Of a stretch of DNA of 64,000 nucleotides, positions 56,630 through 63,848 are shown in pieces (the first letter of the stretch is position 1; every line of letters starts with the position of its first letter). A program made the translations under genes and the position numbers. Where the stretch lies: IMG/VR virus record IMGVR_UViG_3300046660_000488, positions 62,001 through 126,000 of that record, one strand, 5' to 3'. This DNA comes from a virus. A model generated the notes under the pieces. It saw nothing but the letters and a program-made list of their open reading frames with translations. It was not told the origin of the DNA and made no database searches.

Positions 56630-56835
56630 TCAGCCCTTAGCAGGGGCTTTTCATCATCGGCTTTGACTAGCGGCTTGGCGCCAGCGTTTTGACGCGCGCG
56701 CTCCATGACGCTCTCAATCGACTCGCCCCTCAAGGCGAGGATGATGCGCGCCACCGCGACACTCAGACCGGCTACCAGCATCTGGAAGCCGATGAAGTGC
56801 CAAAAATCCCCAAGAACGAATTTGATAATTTCCAT
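56626..56835 (-). CDS. Small membrane-anchored protein (69 aa)
   Basis: A hydrophobic segment at about residues 14-35 (FIGFQMLVAGLSVAVARIILAL) precedes a charged tail (QNAGAKPLVKADDEKPLL). Function unknown. Confidence 0.5.
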   Translation of the reverse strand: MEIIKFVLGDFWHFIGFQMLVAGLSVAVARIILALRGESIESVMERARQNAGAKPLVKADDEKPLLRAD

Positions 56836-56924
56836 GACCTGATGATGCGGGACATGGAAATTGCGGTCAATTTTTGTATGTGGGATATTTCGTTTACCAG
56901 ATAATTTAAGAGGGGGACCACCCC

Positions 56925-58013
56925 ATGGAACTGATCACGAAACTGTCGGACGCCAAGCTGATCTCGCCGCCCAAGTGGCTTGCGGCTGGGACGGTCTACG
57001 CCACGATCACGGGCTCGATGGCCTATGGCGTCAACTTGGACGACTCGGATCAGGACGTCTATGGCGTTGCGATCCCGCCCAAGCAAGTCATCTTCCCGCA
57101 CACCAACGGCGTCATCGCCGGGTTCGGGGACCAAGGTGAAGTGTTCGAGCAATGGACCGAACACCACATCAAGGACCCTAGCGGCCGGATGGAGTACGAC
57201 TTCACGATCAGCAGCATCGTGAAGTATTTCCAACTGTGCATGCAGAACAACCCGAACATGATCGACACCCTGTTCACGCCTGACAACTGCGTGATCCATC
57301 GCACCCCGATCAGCGACCTCATCCGGACCAACCGGCGGATGTTCCTGCACAAGGGCGCGTGGCACAAGTTCAAGGGCTACGCCTTCTCGCAGATGGCGCG
57401 CTACACGTCGGCCAACGAAAACCAGAAAGTCGGCCGGGTCGTGAAGTACATGCTGGATCACGAGATCGCCAACGAGGATTTCTATCTGCGTCTCATGGCA
57501 GAATCCACTCGCCGGACCATCCTGAGTGACGGGGGTGAATATACCAGCGAGGGCAATACTGGCATGCGGCATCTGTCCGACAAAGAGTTGGTCGATTTCG
57601 CTGGGATGGTCAAAGGCCTGACTGAGCGCCAGATCAAGACGGTCGAGGCGGGCATGGACACCAAGTCCATGTACCACATCGTCCGCCTGATGAACGAGGT
57701 CGAGCAAATCTTGACGACCGGTGATCTGGACCTCCAGCAGAACCGGGAGCAGATGAAATCGGTCCGTCGTGGCGAATGGACTGTCGAGCGCATGAAGGAA
57801 TGGTTCGAGACCAAGGAAATCTCGCTGGAACAGGTCTATCTGGACAGCAAGCTTCCTCACAGTCCTGACGAAGACGCGATCCGTCGCTTGCTTCTTCAGT
57901 GCTTGGAACAGGCCTACGGCAACCTCGACAACCTGATCAATCGGGAAGTCGATCACGGGAAGCTGGCCTTGATGCGAGACATCCGCGCCTTGCTGGAAAC
58001 GCACGGCGGGTAG
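56925..58013 (+). CDS. RlaP-type nucleotidyltransferase (DNA polymerase beta superfamily, 362 aa)
   Basis: ITGSMAYGVNLDDSDQDVYGV at residues 28-48 has the GS motif and the paired Asp of minimal nucleotidyltransferases of the RlaP (PF10127) group, often encoded near RNA ligases and linked to RNA repair. The rest is helical. GAGGGGG lies upstream, after a phage -35 motif at 56892. With RnlA and the PNK-like kinase it suggests an RNA repair set, though the genes are far apart. Confidence 0.8.
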   Translation: MELITKLSDAKLISPPKWLAAGTVYATITGSMAYGVNLDDSDQDVYGVAIPPKQVIFPHTNGVIAGFGDQGEVFEQWTEHHIKDPSGRMEYDFTISSIVKYFQLCMQNNPNMIDTLFTPDNCVIHRTPISDLIRTNRRMFLHKGAWHKFKGYAFSQMARYTSANENQKVGRVVKYMLDHEIANEDFYLRLMAESTRRTILSDGGEYTSEGNTGMRHLSDKELVDFAGMVKGLTERQIKTVEAGMDTKSMYHIVRLMNEVEQILTTGDLDLQQNREQMKSVRRGEWTVERMKEWFETKEISLEQVYLDSKLPHSPDEDAIRRLLLQCLEQAYGNLDNLINREVDHGKLALMRDIRALLETHGG

Positions 58014-58031
58014 TATTCGTAGTATAGGCAC

Positions 58032-58086
58032 TTGACTGTGCTTCAAAAAAGTGTAGAGTCCTCCTTGTCATCACGACAAGGAGGAC
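58032..58086 (+). promoter_or_regulatory. Promoter with a 12-bp inverted repeat over the start site and ribosome-binding site
   Basis: TTGACT (58032-58037), 16 bases, TAGAGT (58054-58059). GTCCTCCTTGTC (58058-58069) and GACAAGGAGGAC (58075-58086) form a perfect repeat. The right arm contains the AAGGAGG of the next gene. As DNA it would straddle the transcription start like an operator; as RNA from an upstream start it would hide the ribosome-binding site. Confidence 0.65.
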
Positions 58087-58092
58087 TTTCGC

Positions 58093-58329
58093 ATGAGCAC
58101 TAAAGCTGAGCGCGCCGCCAAGGCTTTCGCCGCTTTCCAGCGTAAGGTCGCCCGGATGGATCGTCCGACGCTCGAAGCGTTCGTGAAAGACGTCAACATT
58201 CGTGAATGGGAAGCTCGCGAGCGGTTCAATAAGAGCCGCAGCGTCCGCGACAGCGAGGGCTACGCCAAGCGTCGTCAGGAAGCGAGCCACGCCAAATCGG
58301 TCCTGAACGGCCTTCCGAAGGCCGACTGA
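58093..58329 (+). CDS. Hypothetical basic helical protein (78 aa)
   Basis: The product (MSTKAERAAKAFAAFQRKVAR...) is rich in Ala, Lys and Arg and reads as two helices. It is the first gene of a three-gene operon under the promoter at 58032. Function unknown. Confidence 0.6.
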   Translation: MSTKAERAAKAFAAFQRKVARMDRPTLEAFVKDVNIREWEARERFNKSRSVRDSEGYAKRRQEASHAKSVLNGLPKAD

Positions 58330-58331
58330 TC

Positions 58332-58574
58332 ATGGTCACGAAGATCAACAAGCGCAACGACCACGGCGTCAAGGACTCGATGTACATGTACCGCACCGTC
58401 AAGGGCGTGCACTACATCCAGTGGGCGATCTACGCCACGCCGGAGCGCGTGAAGGCGTACCGTGAAGCGGGCGTCAGCGTCCGCAAATTCGTCGGCGAAT
58501 TCTTCATCCCCGAAACTGACAAGGACAAGGCCGCCGCTGTCGATCTGCGTCTCGGCGAAGACAAGTGGTGGTGA
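58332..58574 (+). CDS. Hypothetical protein (80 aa)
   Basis: Two bases after the previous stop. The product has VHYIQWAIYATPERVKAYREAG and a final charged stretch. Function unknown. Confidence 0.6.
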   Translation: MVTKINKRNDHGVKDSMYMYRTVKGVHYIQWAIYATPERVKAYREAGVSVRKFVGEFFIPETDKDKAAAVDLRLGEDKWW

Positions 58575-58882
58575 TGCAGACCCTGTCGGGCATCTACGAC
58601 GGGCACGAGGCCGTCGTCCTCTATGAGGGCGACGACAAGCCCGTGCACGTCTTCGTCTGGCTGATCGCCCAAGAAATGGTGCTGATCGACGAGACCGTGC
58701 CCCGCGTGAAGGTCGCCAGCGCTTGGCTTGCATCGAAGCTTGGAACCTACCAGACCATGCACCTGCTGTGGGACCACGGTATTCCGGAGACCAGCCTGCT
58801 CTGGGATTTGAACCACACCGGCAAGCCATCGGACGAGTATCTGAGGGCTGAGTTTGGCGAGCCGAAGTCTCTGTCGAAATAA
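58574..58882 (+). CDS. Hypothetical protein (102 aa)
   Basis: ATG 58574 overlaps the previous stop as TGATG. The product looks alpha/beta (HEAVVLYEGDDKPVHVFVWLIAQEMVLID). Function unknown. Confidence 0.6.
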   Translation: MQTLSGIYDGHEAVVLYEGDDKPVHVFVWLIAQEMVLIDETVPRVKVASAWLASKLGTYQTMHLLWDHGIPETSLLWDLNHTGKPSDEYLRAEFGEPKSLSK

Positions 58883-58902
58883 TCAAGCAAAGATGCGAAA
58901 CT

Positions 58903-58936
58903 CTGCTTGACGCGGATCGAAAAGTCTATATAAATA
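58903..58936 (+). promoter_or_regulatory. Overlapping sigma70-like and T4-type late promoter
   Basis: TTGACG, then a perfect T4 late box TATAAATA at 58929-58936 that also provides a TATAAA -10 at 18 bases or less. The leader of about 25 nt carries TTGGAG before ATG 58966. Confidence 0.75.
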
Positions 58937-58965
58937 GCTCCAACGACCACTTGGAGACCAAACGC

Positions 58966-60291
58966 ATGCGCGCTCGCGAAATCAACCTGCCGGAAAGCCT
59001 CGCCGACGTCCCCACCGTGATCCAAGGGATGCTGCTGAAGCTGCGGAAGGATCAAGGCGCGAGCCTGAACGCCAAGCTGCTGGCCGGTATCTTCACCCTG
59101 CCGGATTTCCACGGCTGGACGATGACCAACGAAAAGATGATGCGTCCGTCGAACGGCGGCTGGGTCCTGTCCACCACGCCTTGGGGCATGTGGTACAAGG
59201 ACGCCGCCAGTTCGAGCATGTCGTCGCTGGGCAAGAACGGCCACATCAGCACGGCGGCCTATTACCACGTCAAGGACAAGCCGGAAGATGCGTGGGACAT
59301 CCGTCGCCGCGAATCGGTCGAGAAGGGCCTCGCCAACCTCGATTTCTTCAAGGCGAACCTGTCCAAGAAAGGTCGCTGGGAAATGCAGAATTTCCGCGCG
59401 ACCGAATTCTCGAACGAGCGCCAGACCGGCATCAAGTTTGAATTCGATTTCTACACCATGAACTCGGTGTACAACATCACCTCGCCGCAGGGCGAGACCT
59501 ACATGGTCGGCGGCGACTACAAGAACGGCGCCGCTGTGCAGACGACCTTCCCCATGTTCTTCGAATGGGCCAAGGAAAACACCAACTTCATGGACTGCGT
59601 GCTCTCCGCCCTGAAGATGGAGCCCCACGCGAAGAAGGAAGACCCGAAGTCGCGCTACGTCCCGCCGCACACGGCCTCGGCTGAAGAGAAGAAGGTCTAT
59701 GCCCTTCTGACCAGCATGACGGACGACATCGCCGCCGAGCAGCGCAAGAAATACTACGACTGGAACGTCGCCAGCATCGAGCGTTTCACTGAGTTGCGCG
59801 CGGCTGGCGACAAGGAAGCGATCAAGCGCTTCGCCCAGAACCACTCGGGCCTGCTGGGCGCCGTCTGGGACCGCGAAGCCAAGAAACTGAGCGCCGACTG
59901 GAAGGCCAAGCTCGAAAAGTATGTCGCCGACATCATCGCAGGCATGCAGAACATGTTCGTCCGCAAGAACACCCGCAAGCTGGCTTCGATCCTGTCGGCC
60001 AAGGGCAACATGAAGGAAGAGAAGGTTCTGTCGATCCGCGCCACCAATCAAGGCACCATCGACGCCCGGATGCTCTTCACCTTCGAAGACGGTTCGTCGT
60101 TCCAGACCAGCCAGTCCACCGAATGGTCGCACGCCAGCGACTACTGGGGCCGGGTGACCGAATTCCTGCGCTTCCCGACCCGCTTCCACGACGTGGTCCT
60201 GCCGAACGGCGAGAAGATGAAGGGTCCTTCGGAAGAGCAAATGAACACCGTGTTCGTCGGCGCCCCGTCCGGCGCGACGATGGATTACTGA
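58966..60291 (+). CDS. Putative late virion protein with N-terminal capsid tag (446 aa)
   Basis: Begins MRAREINLPESLADV, nearly the same start as the effector at 62504 (MRAREILSE), and has a perfect late promoter. The rest is a mixed alpha/beta protein with many aromatic residues in the first 200 (HGWTMTNEKMM, GGWVLSTTPWGMWYKD) and a long helical part (about 230-330). No known domain recognised. Tag and promoter suggest an internal head protein, perhaps injected. Confidence 0.7.
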   Translation: MRAREINLPESLADVPTVIQGMLLKLRKDQGASLNAKLLAGIFTLPDFHGWTMTNEKMMRPSNGGWVLSTTPWGMWYKDAASSSMSSLGKNGHISTAAYYHVKDKPEDAWDIRRRESVEKGLANLDFFKANLSKKGRWEMQNFRATEFSNERQTGIKFEFDFYTMNSVYNITSPQGETYMVGGDYKNGAAVQTTFPMFFEWAKENTNFMDCVLSALKMEPHAKKEDPKSRYVPPHTASAEEKKVYALLTSMTDDIAAEQRKKYYDWNVASIERFTELRAAGDKEAIKRFAQNHSGLLGAVWDREAKKLSADWKAKLEKYVADIIAGMQNMFVRKNTRKLASILSAKGNMKEEKVLSIRATNQGTIDARMLFTFEDGSSFQTSQSTEWSHASDYWGRVTEFLRFPTRFHDVVLPNGEKMKGPSEEQMNTVFVGAPSGATMDY

Positions 60292-60310
60292 TTGCATCTG
60301 ATTGCATCTG

Positions 60311-60348
60311 AGCCCCGTCTGGTTTACGAAAAGCCAAACGGGGCTTTT
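60311..60348 (+). terminator. Intrinsic terminator containing a -35 motif in its loop
   Basis: AGCCCCGT and ACGGGGCT pair perfectly and run into TTTT. The loop carries GTTTACGAAAA (60322 onward), a copy of the phage -35 motif, so the same bases may end one unit and start the next. A tandem TGATTGCATC repeat lies just upstream. Confidence 0.8.
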
Positions 60349-60350
60349 GC

Positions 60351-60884
60351 ATGTCTGGGCAGTACGACAAGACGCGGGGTCGAGCGATCCGCGACATCGC
60401 CCTGAAAGCGGCGTACCACGGCACGTATCACACGGCCGCACGGCTCGTGGAAGAGTACCAGCTTGCGTTCATGGATCGGAAGCTGATCGTCTCCTACATG
60501 CTGGTCCGGCGCTCATCCACGCGCCAGCACGATTACTCACACGCGGCGATCACCGTCACCAACGGCTCGCGGTGGACGGCCCGGCTGACCATCAAGGTCG
60601 CCGACGACGATCCGATGTGGCATTGTGAGAAGACCGATTTCCAAGGCAACACCACCGTTTTCTCGCAAGGCCACGACCTAGAGTTCGCGCCGGGTGTCGA
60701 GCAGATCAAGAGCGAGCTTAAGCGCCGCATGATCAACGCATCGACCGTGACCGCCATCGGCATCTGGCTCTGCAAATACGGCAAAGAGACGGAATTCTGG
60801 TTTAGCGGCTTGGGCGATCAGGAAGCTGCTGGTAGACACTTCGACACCGATTACACCCTGTTCAAACTCTCGGATTTTGACTGA
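60351..60884 (+). CDS. Hypothetical protein (177 aa)
   Basis: Starts three bases after the terminator, MSGQYDKTRGRAIRD. A basic helical start is followed by a strand-rich middle and an end FDTDYTLFKLSDFD that recalls the FKLxW motif. No strong ribosome-binding site is visible. Function unknown. Confidence 0.6.
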   Translation: MSGQYDKTRGRAIRDIALKAAYHGTYHTAARLVEEYQLAFMDRKLIVSYMLVRRSSTRQHDYSHAAITVTNGSRWTARLTIKVADDDPMWHCEKTDFQGNTTVFSQGHDLEFAPGVEQIKSELKRRMINASTVTAIGIWLCKYGKETEFWFSGLGDQEAAGRHFDTDYTLFKLSDFD

Positions 60885-61270
60885 TGGCTCGCACGACACC
60901 AACCGCTCCGCAATTTCGTTCAACGCAGACGAAGTTGTTCCATGCGACGAAAGCCGCGCTCGACGAAGTCAACGCCAAGATGACCGTCGCGTACGAGGGC
61001 ATGATCGAGAACACCATGTCGCGACGCCACGTGTCGCTGCTGTTCCAGAAGCCGGACCGTGAGCAGGCCGAGAAAATGATCCAGCGGACCACGCCCGGAT
61101 ACTGGGATTACTGGCGGCTCGAAAATGACCAAGCGAAGCTGCACAATTTCTTCCTGTCCCTCGACAACAACATCATCGAGGAAGAGGTCGCGGTTGGTGA
61201 GGATATCCTGCGGATCATCCGCATCCATTCTGATATCCGGTTCCTCGGAATTGTCGAAGAAAGCACTTGA
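60884..61270 (+). CDS. Hypothetical protein (128 aa)
   Basis: ATG 60884 overlaps the previous stop. The product has a helical centre (KAALDEVNAKMTVAYEGMIENTM) and ends ILRIIRIHSDIRFLGIVEEST. Function unknown. Confidence 0.6.
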   Translation: MARTTPTAPQFRSTQTKLFHATKAALDEVNAKMTVAYEGMIENTMSRRHVSLLFQKPDREQAEKMIQRTTPGYWDYWRLENDQAKLHNFFLSLDNNIIEEEVAVGEDILRIIRIHSDIRFLGIVEEST

Positions 61271-61322
61271 CGGATATAATCTGGTGCACTAAATGTAGGT
61301 CATCGATTGAGAGATCGGTTGT

Positions 61323-61400
61323 GACGCGGTGTCCCGAGTCGGCTAGGTACGTGGTCCGCAAGATCATGGCACGGTGGTTCAAGTCCATCCCGCGTCACCA
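61323..61400 (+). tRNA. tRNA-like gene without U33
   Basis: Acceptor GACGCGG/CCGCGTC, a perfect T loop TTCAAGT in stem GGTGG/CCATC, A73 and CCA. The best anticodon stem (GTGGT/ATCAT) gives the loop CCGCAAG, which lacks the conserved T33 and would put GCA at 34-36. The D arm is poor. It is framed by TGAGAGAT and ATCTCTC. Decoding ability is doubtful. Confidence 0.5.
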
Positions 61401-61420
61401 ATCTCTCTCAGCGATTTTAT

Positions 61421-61497
61421 GACGGCATGGCAGAGTGACTATGCACCAGATTGCAAATCTGGATTAGGGGTCGGTTAAAATCCCCCTGTCGTCTCCA
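61421..61497 (+). tRNA. tRNA-Cys(GCA), second copy
   Basis: Acceptor GACGGCA/TGTCGTC, D stem GCA/TGC, anticodon stem CCAGA/TCTGG with loop TTGCAAA (GCA), T73 and CCA, the Cys identity. The T arm is irregular (GGTTAAAATCC centre, mismatched outer pairs, slightly long). Confidence 0.85.
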
Positions 61498-61504
61498 AGG
61501 TTTC

Positions 61505-61580
61505 GGGGCCTTAGCTCAGTTGGTAGAGCGCCTGCTTTGCAAGCAGGATGTCATCGGTTCGAGTCCGATAGGCTCCACCA
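61505..61580 (+). tRNA. tRNA-Ala(TGC)
   Basis: Acceptor GGGGCCT/AGGCTCC, D arm TAGCTCAGTTGGTAGAGC, anticodon stem CCTGC/GCAGG with loop TTTGCAA (TGC), T loop TTCGAGT, A73 and CCA. A fully regular tRNA. The G3-U70 identity pair is present (G3 with T70). Confidence 0.97.
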
Positions 61581-61600
61581 TTCCCCAGTCAGAGACGCGC

Positions 61601-61963
61601 ATGACCGCTCGCGAAATCCCTCCGGTTCCAACGTCCCCGGAGACGCTTGAAGCATGGATCGCGTTCCTGCGTACGGCCACGCCGCTGGAGCGGCAGTGCG
61701 CGAAGATCAAACTCAATAGCGTCTGGCCGAATAGCCCTCCGATAACGGCGAGCCTGAAGGTCATGCACGACAATCCTCGGCTCATGGAGAGCCTGACACA
61801 AACCGGTCAGGAATCTCTGCGGCTGCTGTTCGCGGGTGAAAGCTTGAGCGAATTCTACCGCGACAACCCCCTTGAACCTCTTCCTGATACGGACTCCGTG
61901 ATGGGAACGCTCCCGCCGCTGGAAGGCCTGCCCACCCTTACGGAGCCCAAAGATGCCGGTTGA
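61601..61963 (+). CDS. Hypothetical protein (120 aa)
   Basis: ATG 61601 (MTAREIPPVPTSPETLE). The product is helical with a Pro-rich end (PDTDSVMGTLPPLEGLPTLTEP). Its end overlaps the CYTH gene by 11 bases. Function unknown. Confidence 0.55.
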   Translation: MTAREIPPVPTSPETLEAWIAFLRTATPLERQCAKIKLNSVWPNSPPITASLKVMHDNPRLMESLTQTGQESLRLLFAGESLSEFYRDNPLEPLPDTDSVMGTLPPLEGLPTLTEPKDAG

Positions 61964-62507
61964 GAATGAGCGCAAGTACGTCCTCGCGGTCGATGAGCCC
62001 TATGCGTTCCGTGACGAATTGCTGGCGCGCACCGGCGCCCGCAGCCAGCGCATCCAGCAAGGCTACGTCGGTGAGCACATTCGCTTCCGGCTGTCCCAGA
62101 CGGCGTCGTATCTGCGGACGTTCAACGCCTTCATGACCTTCAAGATGAAGGTCGGGGACGAACTGATCGAGATCGAGACCGACATGGCGCTCGCTGATTT
62201 CCGCAAGCTCTGGGAGTCCGACAAGGTCGAGCGCAAGCTTATCAAGGAACGCATCTGCGTTCCGCACTACAACAACACGTGGGAAGTCGATTTCTTCATC
62301 GAACCGGCCGACGTCGGCAATGGATTCGAGAAAATCTACATGGTCATGGCAGAGGTCGAACTGCCGCCCGGCAGGCTCCTGCCGTCAAGCGTGCCGAAAT
62401 TCATCAACGACAACCTGATCTATTTGGTTGAGCCCAACGACCTGCGGTTCGTCAACGCCCGCCTCGGCACGCCGGACGAGGTCCGCGCACTGGTCGCCAG
62501 CCTCTAG
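61953..62507 (+). CDS. CYTH-domain protein (184 aa)
   Basis: Residues 4-8 are ENERK, the ExExK metal and phosphate motif of CYTH enzymes; QGYVGEHIRFRL, FMTFKMKVGD, ERKLIKER and WEVDFF give the other tunnel strands. The family includes triphosphatases acting on tripolyphosphate, thiamine-PPP or RNA 5' ends. It would fit an RNA end-processing set here. The substrate is unknown. Confidence 0.85.
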   Translation: MPVENERKYVLAVDEPYAFRDELLARTGARSQRIQQGYVGEHIRFRLSQTASYLRTFNAFMTFKMKVGDELIEIETDMALADFRKLWESDKVERKLIKERICVPHYNNTWEVDFFIEPADVGNGFEKIYMVMAEVELPPGRLLPSSVPKFINDNLIYLVEPNDLRFVNARLGTPDEVRALVASL

Positions 62508-63802
62508 CGTTTCTTGATCGGCGCGAAGCGCATGCGGCTGGTGGGGATCACCACGCTGGCGTTGAACTCGCCGATGAAATTGGCGGGCATGTCGCTGGCC
62601 TGCCACGGGTCGCGGTCCCAGCCTTGGGATCGCGGCGATCCCTTCATTTCGTAATTGCCGACGTTGTCGCGGCGAATGTCGCCGTTGTAATACTCGCTGT
62701 CGTGGTTGTCGTTCTCAGTTTCCAACTCGGCGGCGCGCGCATTGGCTTCGTCAGCCGTGTTGAACGTTTCCTTGTGCGTGACGTCGTCGGCGTACTCTTC
62801 GCCGTTCCACTTCGCTCGATAGTAAGTCACCGTGTATTTCATCGGTGTGCGGAAGTAGATCACGCACGGAAACTTGTCTCCACCGGCCTTCAGCACGCGG
62901 GCCGCGCGGTGGCGACCTTCGTGGCCCTTGACCTTCCCGGTCTCTTGAACCACCCGCAGGAACGGGATGTTGTAAGAGGACTTGTTGAAGTCTGGGTCCG
63001 TCCCCTTCTTGAAATCGTCGAGCGACACCTTGGCGTCGTCCAGCACGTCCTGATACTCGCGCTCGTTCGTCGTCGTCAGACGGATGAAGTCGGCCGGGTT
63101 CATGACGCAGATCATCGCGCCATACATGCTGCGCGCATGCTTCACGCCGCCCTTGTTCAGCGGTAGGCGGACGGTCTCTTCGTTCACCGCGTTGGCGGCC
63201 CGCTCCAGATCGTCCCGCGTGCCGCGCGCCATGACCTCGACCCGGTCGGCCGGGATCGCGTCCGTGATGGCCACCACGCCCATGCCCAAGGTGTGCTTGG
63301 CGCGCCAGCCGTCCTGATCGGTGTAGGCGATCTTGACCAGCACGTTGTTCGCGCCCGGCTCGGCGTAGTTCAGGTCAGGCTCTGCTGAGGCGTGGACGAT
63401 AGGACGGCCGCGAAAGACGCCGCTGGACGATCCGTTCGTGTACTCGGCGTCGGACATCACGCGATAGAGGTGCTTGGGCGGCTCGCCGTCCTGTGTGCGC
63501 GGCAGGACGCGGCCATCCTTGAAGGGACCTTCGATCAGGCCCTCGACCACCGGAGCCTTCTTGTTGGCGGGTTTGCCGTCATCGCCGTAGAAGGTCTGCT
63601 TGCCGGTCTTGTCCTTGTTCGGGGTGTCCTTGGCGCCGGTGGTGTGACCAAAGCCTGTCCACGTCGGCGGCAGGCCGTTGTCATCGACGGTGTTGCCGAA
63701 TTTGGAAGCCTGACGCTTCGTCTCGCCCGGCCCCACGTCGCAGGTGGAGTTGATGCCGGGGACCACGAGGCCAAGTTCAGAAAGGATTTCACGAGCGCGC
63801 AT
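62504..63802 (-). CDS. ART/ParB-like polyvalent effector with N-terminal capsid tag (432 aa)
   Basis: Starts MRAREILSELGLV at ATG 63802, exactly 5 bases after a late box, with no ribosome-binding site. The middle (about residues 117-180) has HLYRVMSDAEYTN, GVFRGRPIVHASAEPDL and a VLVKIAY strand, an ART-like layout. Later, VQETGKVKGHEGRHRAARVLKAGG matches the ParB/Srx-type nuclease motif (GxxRxxA). Fusions of this sort are typical of injected polyvalent proteins. LSE at residues 7-9 may be a capsid-protease site. Targets are unknown. Confidence 0.7.
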   Translation of the reverse strand: MRAREILSELGLVVPGINSTCDVGPGETKRQASKFGNTVDDNGLPPTWTGFGHTTGAKDTPNKDKTGKQTFYGDDGKPANKKAPVVEGLIEGPFKDGRVLPRTQDGEPPKHLYRVMSDAEYTNGSSSGVFRGRPIVHASAEPDLNYAEPGANNVLVKIAYTDQDGWRAKHTLGMGVVAITDAIPADRVEVMARGTRDDLERAANAVNEETVRLPLNKGGVKHARSMYGAMICVMNPADFIRLTTTNEREYQDVLDDAKVSLDDFKKGTDPDFNKSSYNIPFLRVVQETGKVKGHEGRHRAARVLKAGGDKFPCVIYFRTPMKYTVTYYRAKWNGEEYADDVTHKETFNTADEANARAAELETENDNHDSEYYNGDIRRDNVGNYEMKGSPRSQGWDRDPWQASDMPANFIGEFNASVVIPTSRMRFAPIKKR

Positions 63803-63807
63803 TGCTG

Positions 63808-63815
63808 TATTTATC
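63808..63815 (-). promoter_or_regulatory. T4-type late promoter giving a leaderless mRNA
   Basis: GATAAATA, five bases (CAGCA), ATG on the minus strand. By T4 geometry +1 is the A of ATG. Confidence 0.65.
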
Positions 63816-63848
63816 GACCACAGTTTTCACAGATGCTACTGTTTCTTA

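Noticed and set aside
56925-56960. MELITKLSDAK at the RlaP start as a T4 Alt-like capsid tag
   Set aside because: It resembles the first residues of T4 Alt but has no (L/I)xE cleavage site and no late promoter.
60292-60312. Tandem TGATTGCATC repeats as an origin or integration site
   Set aside because: Only two copies next to a terminator and no associated origin or recombinase features.
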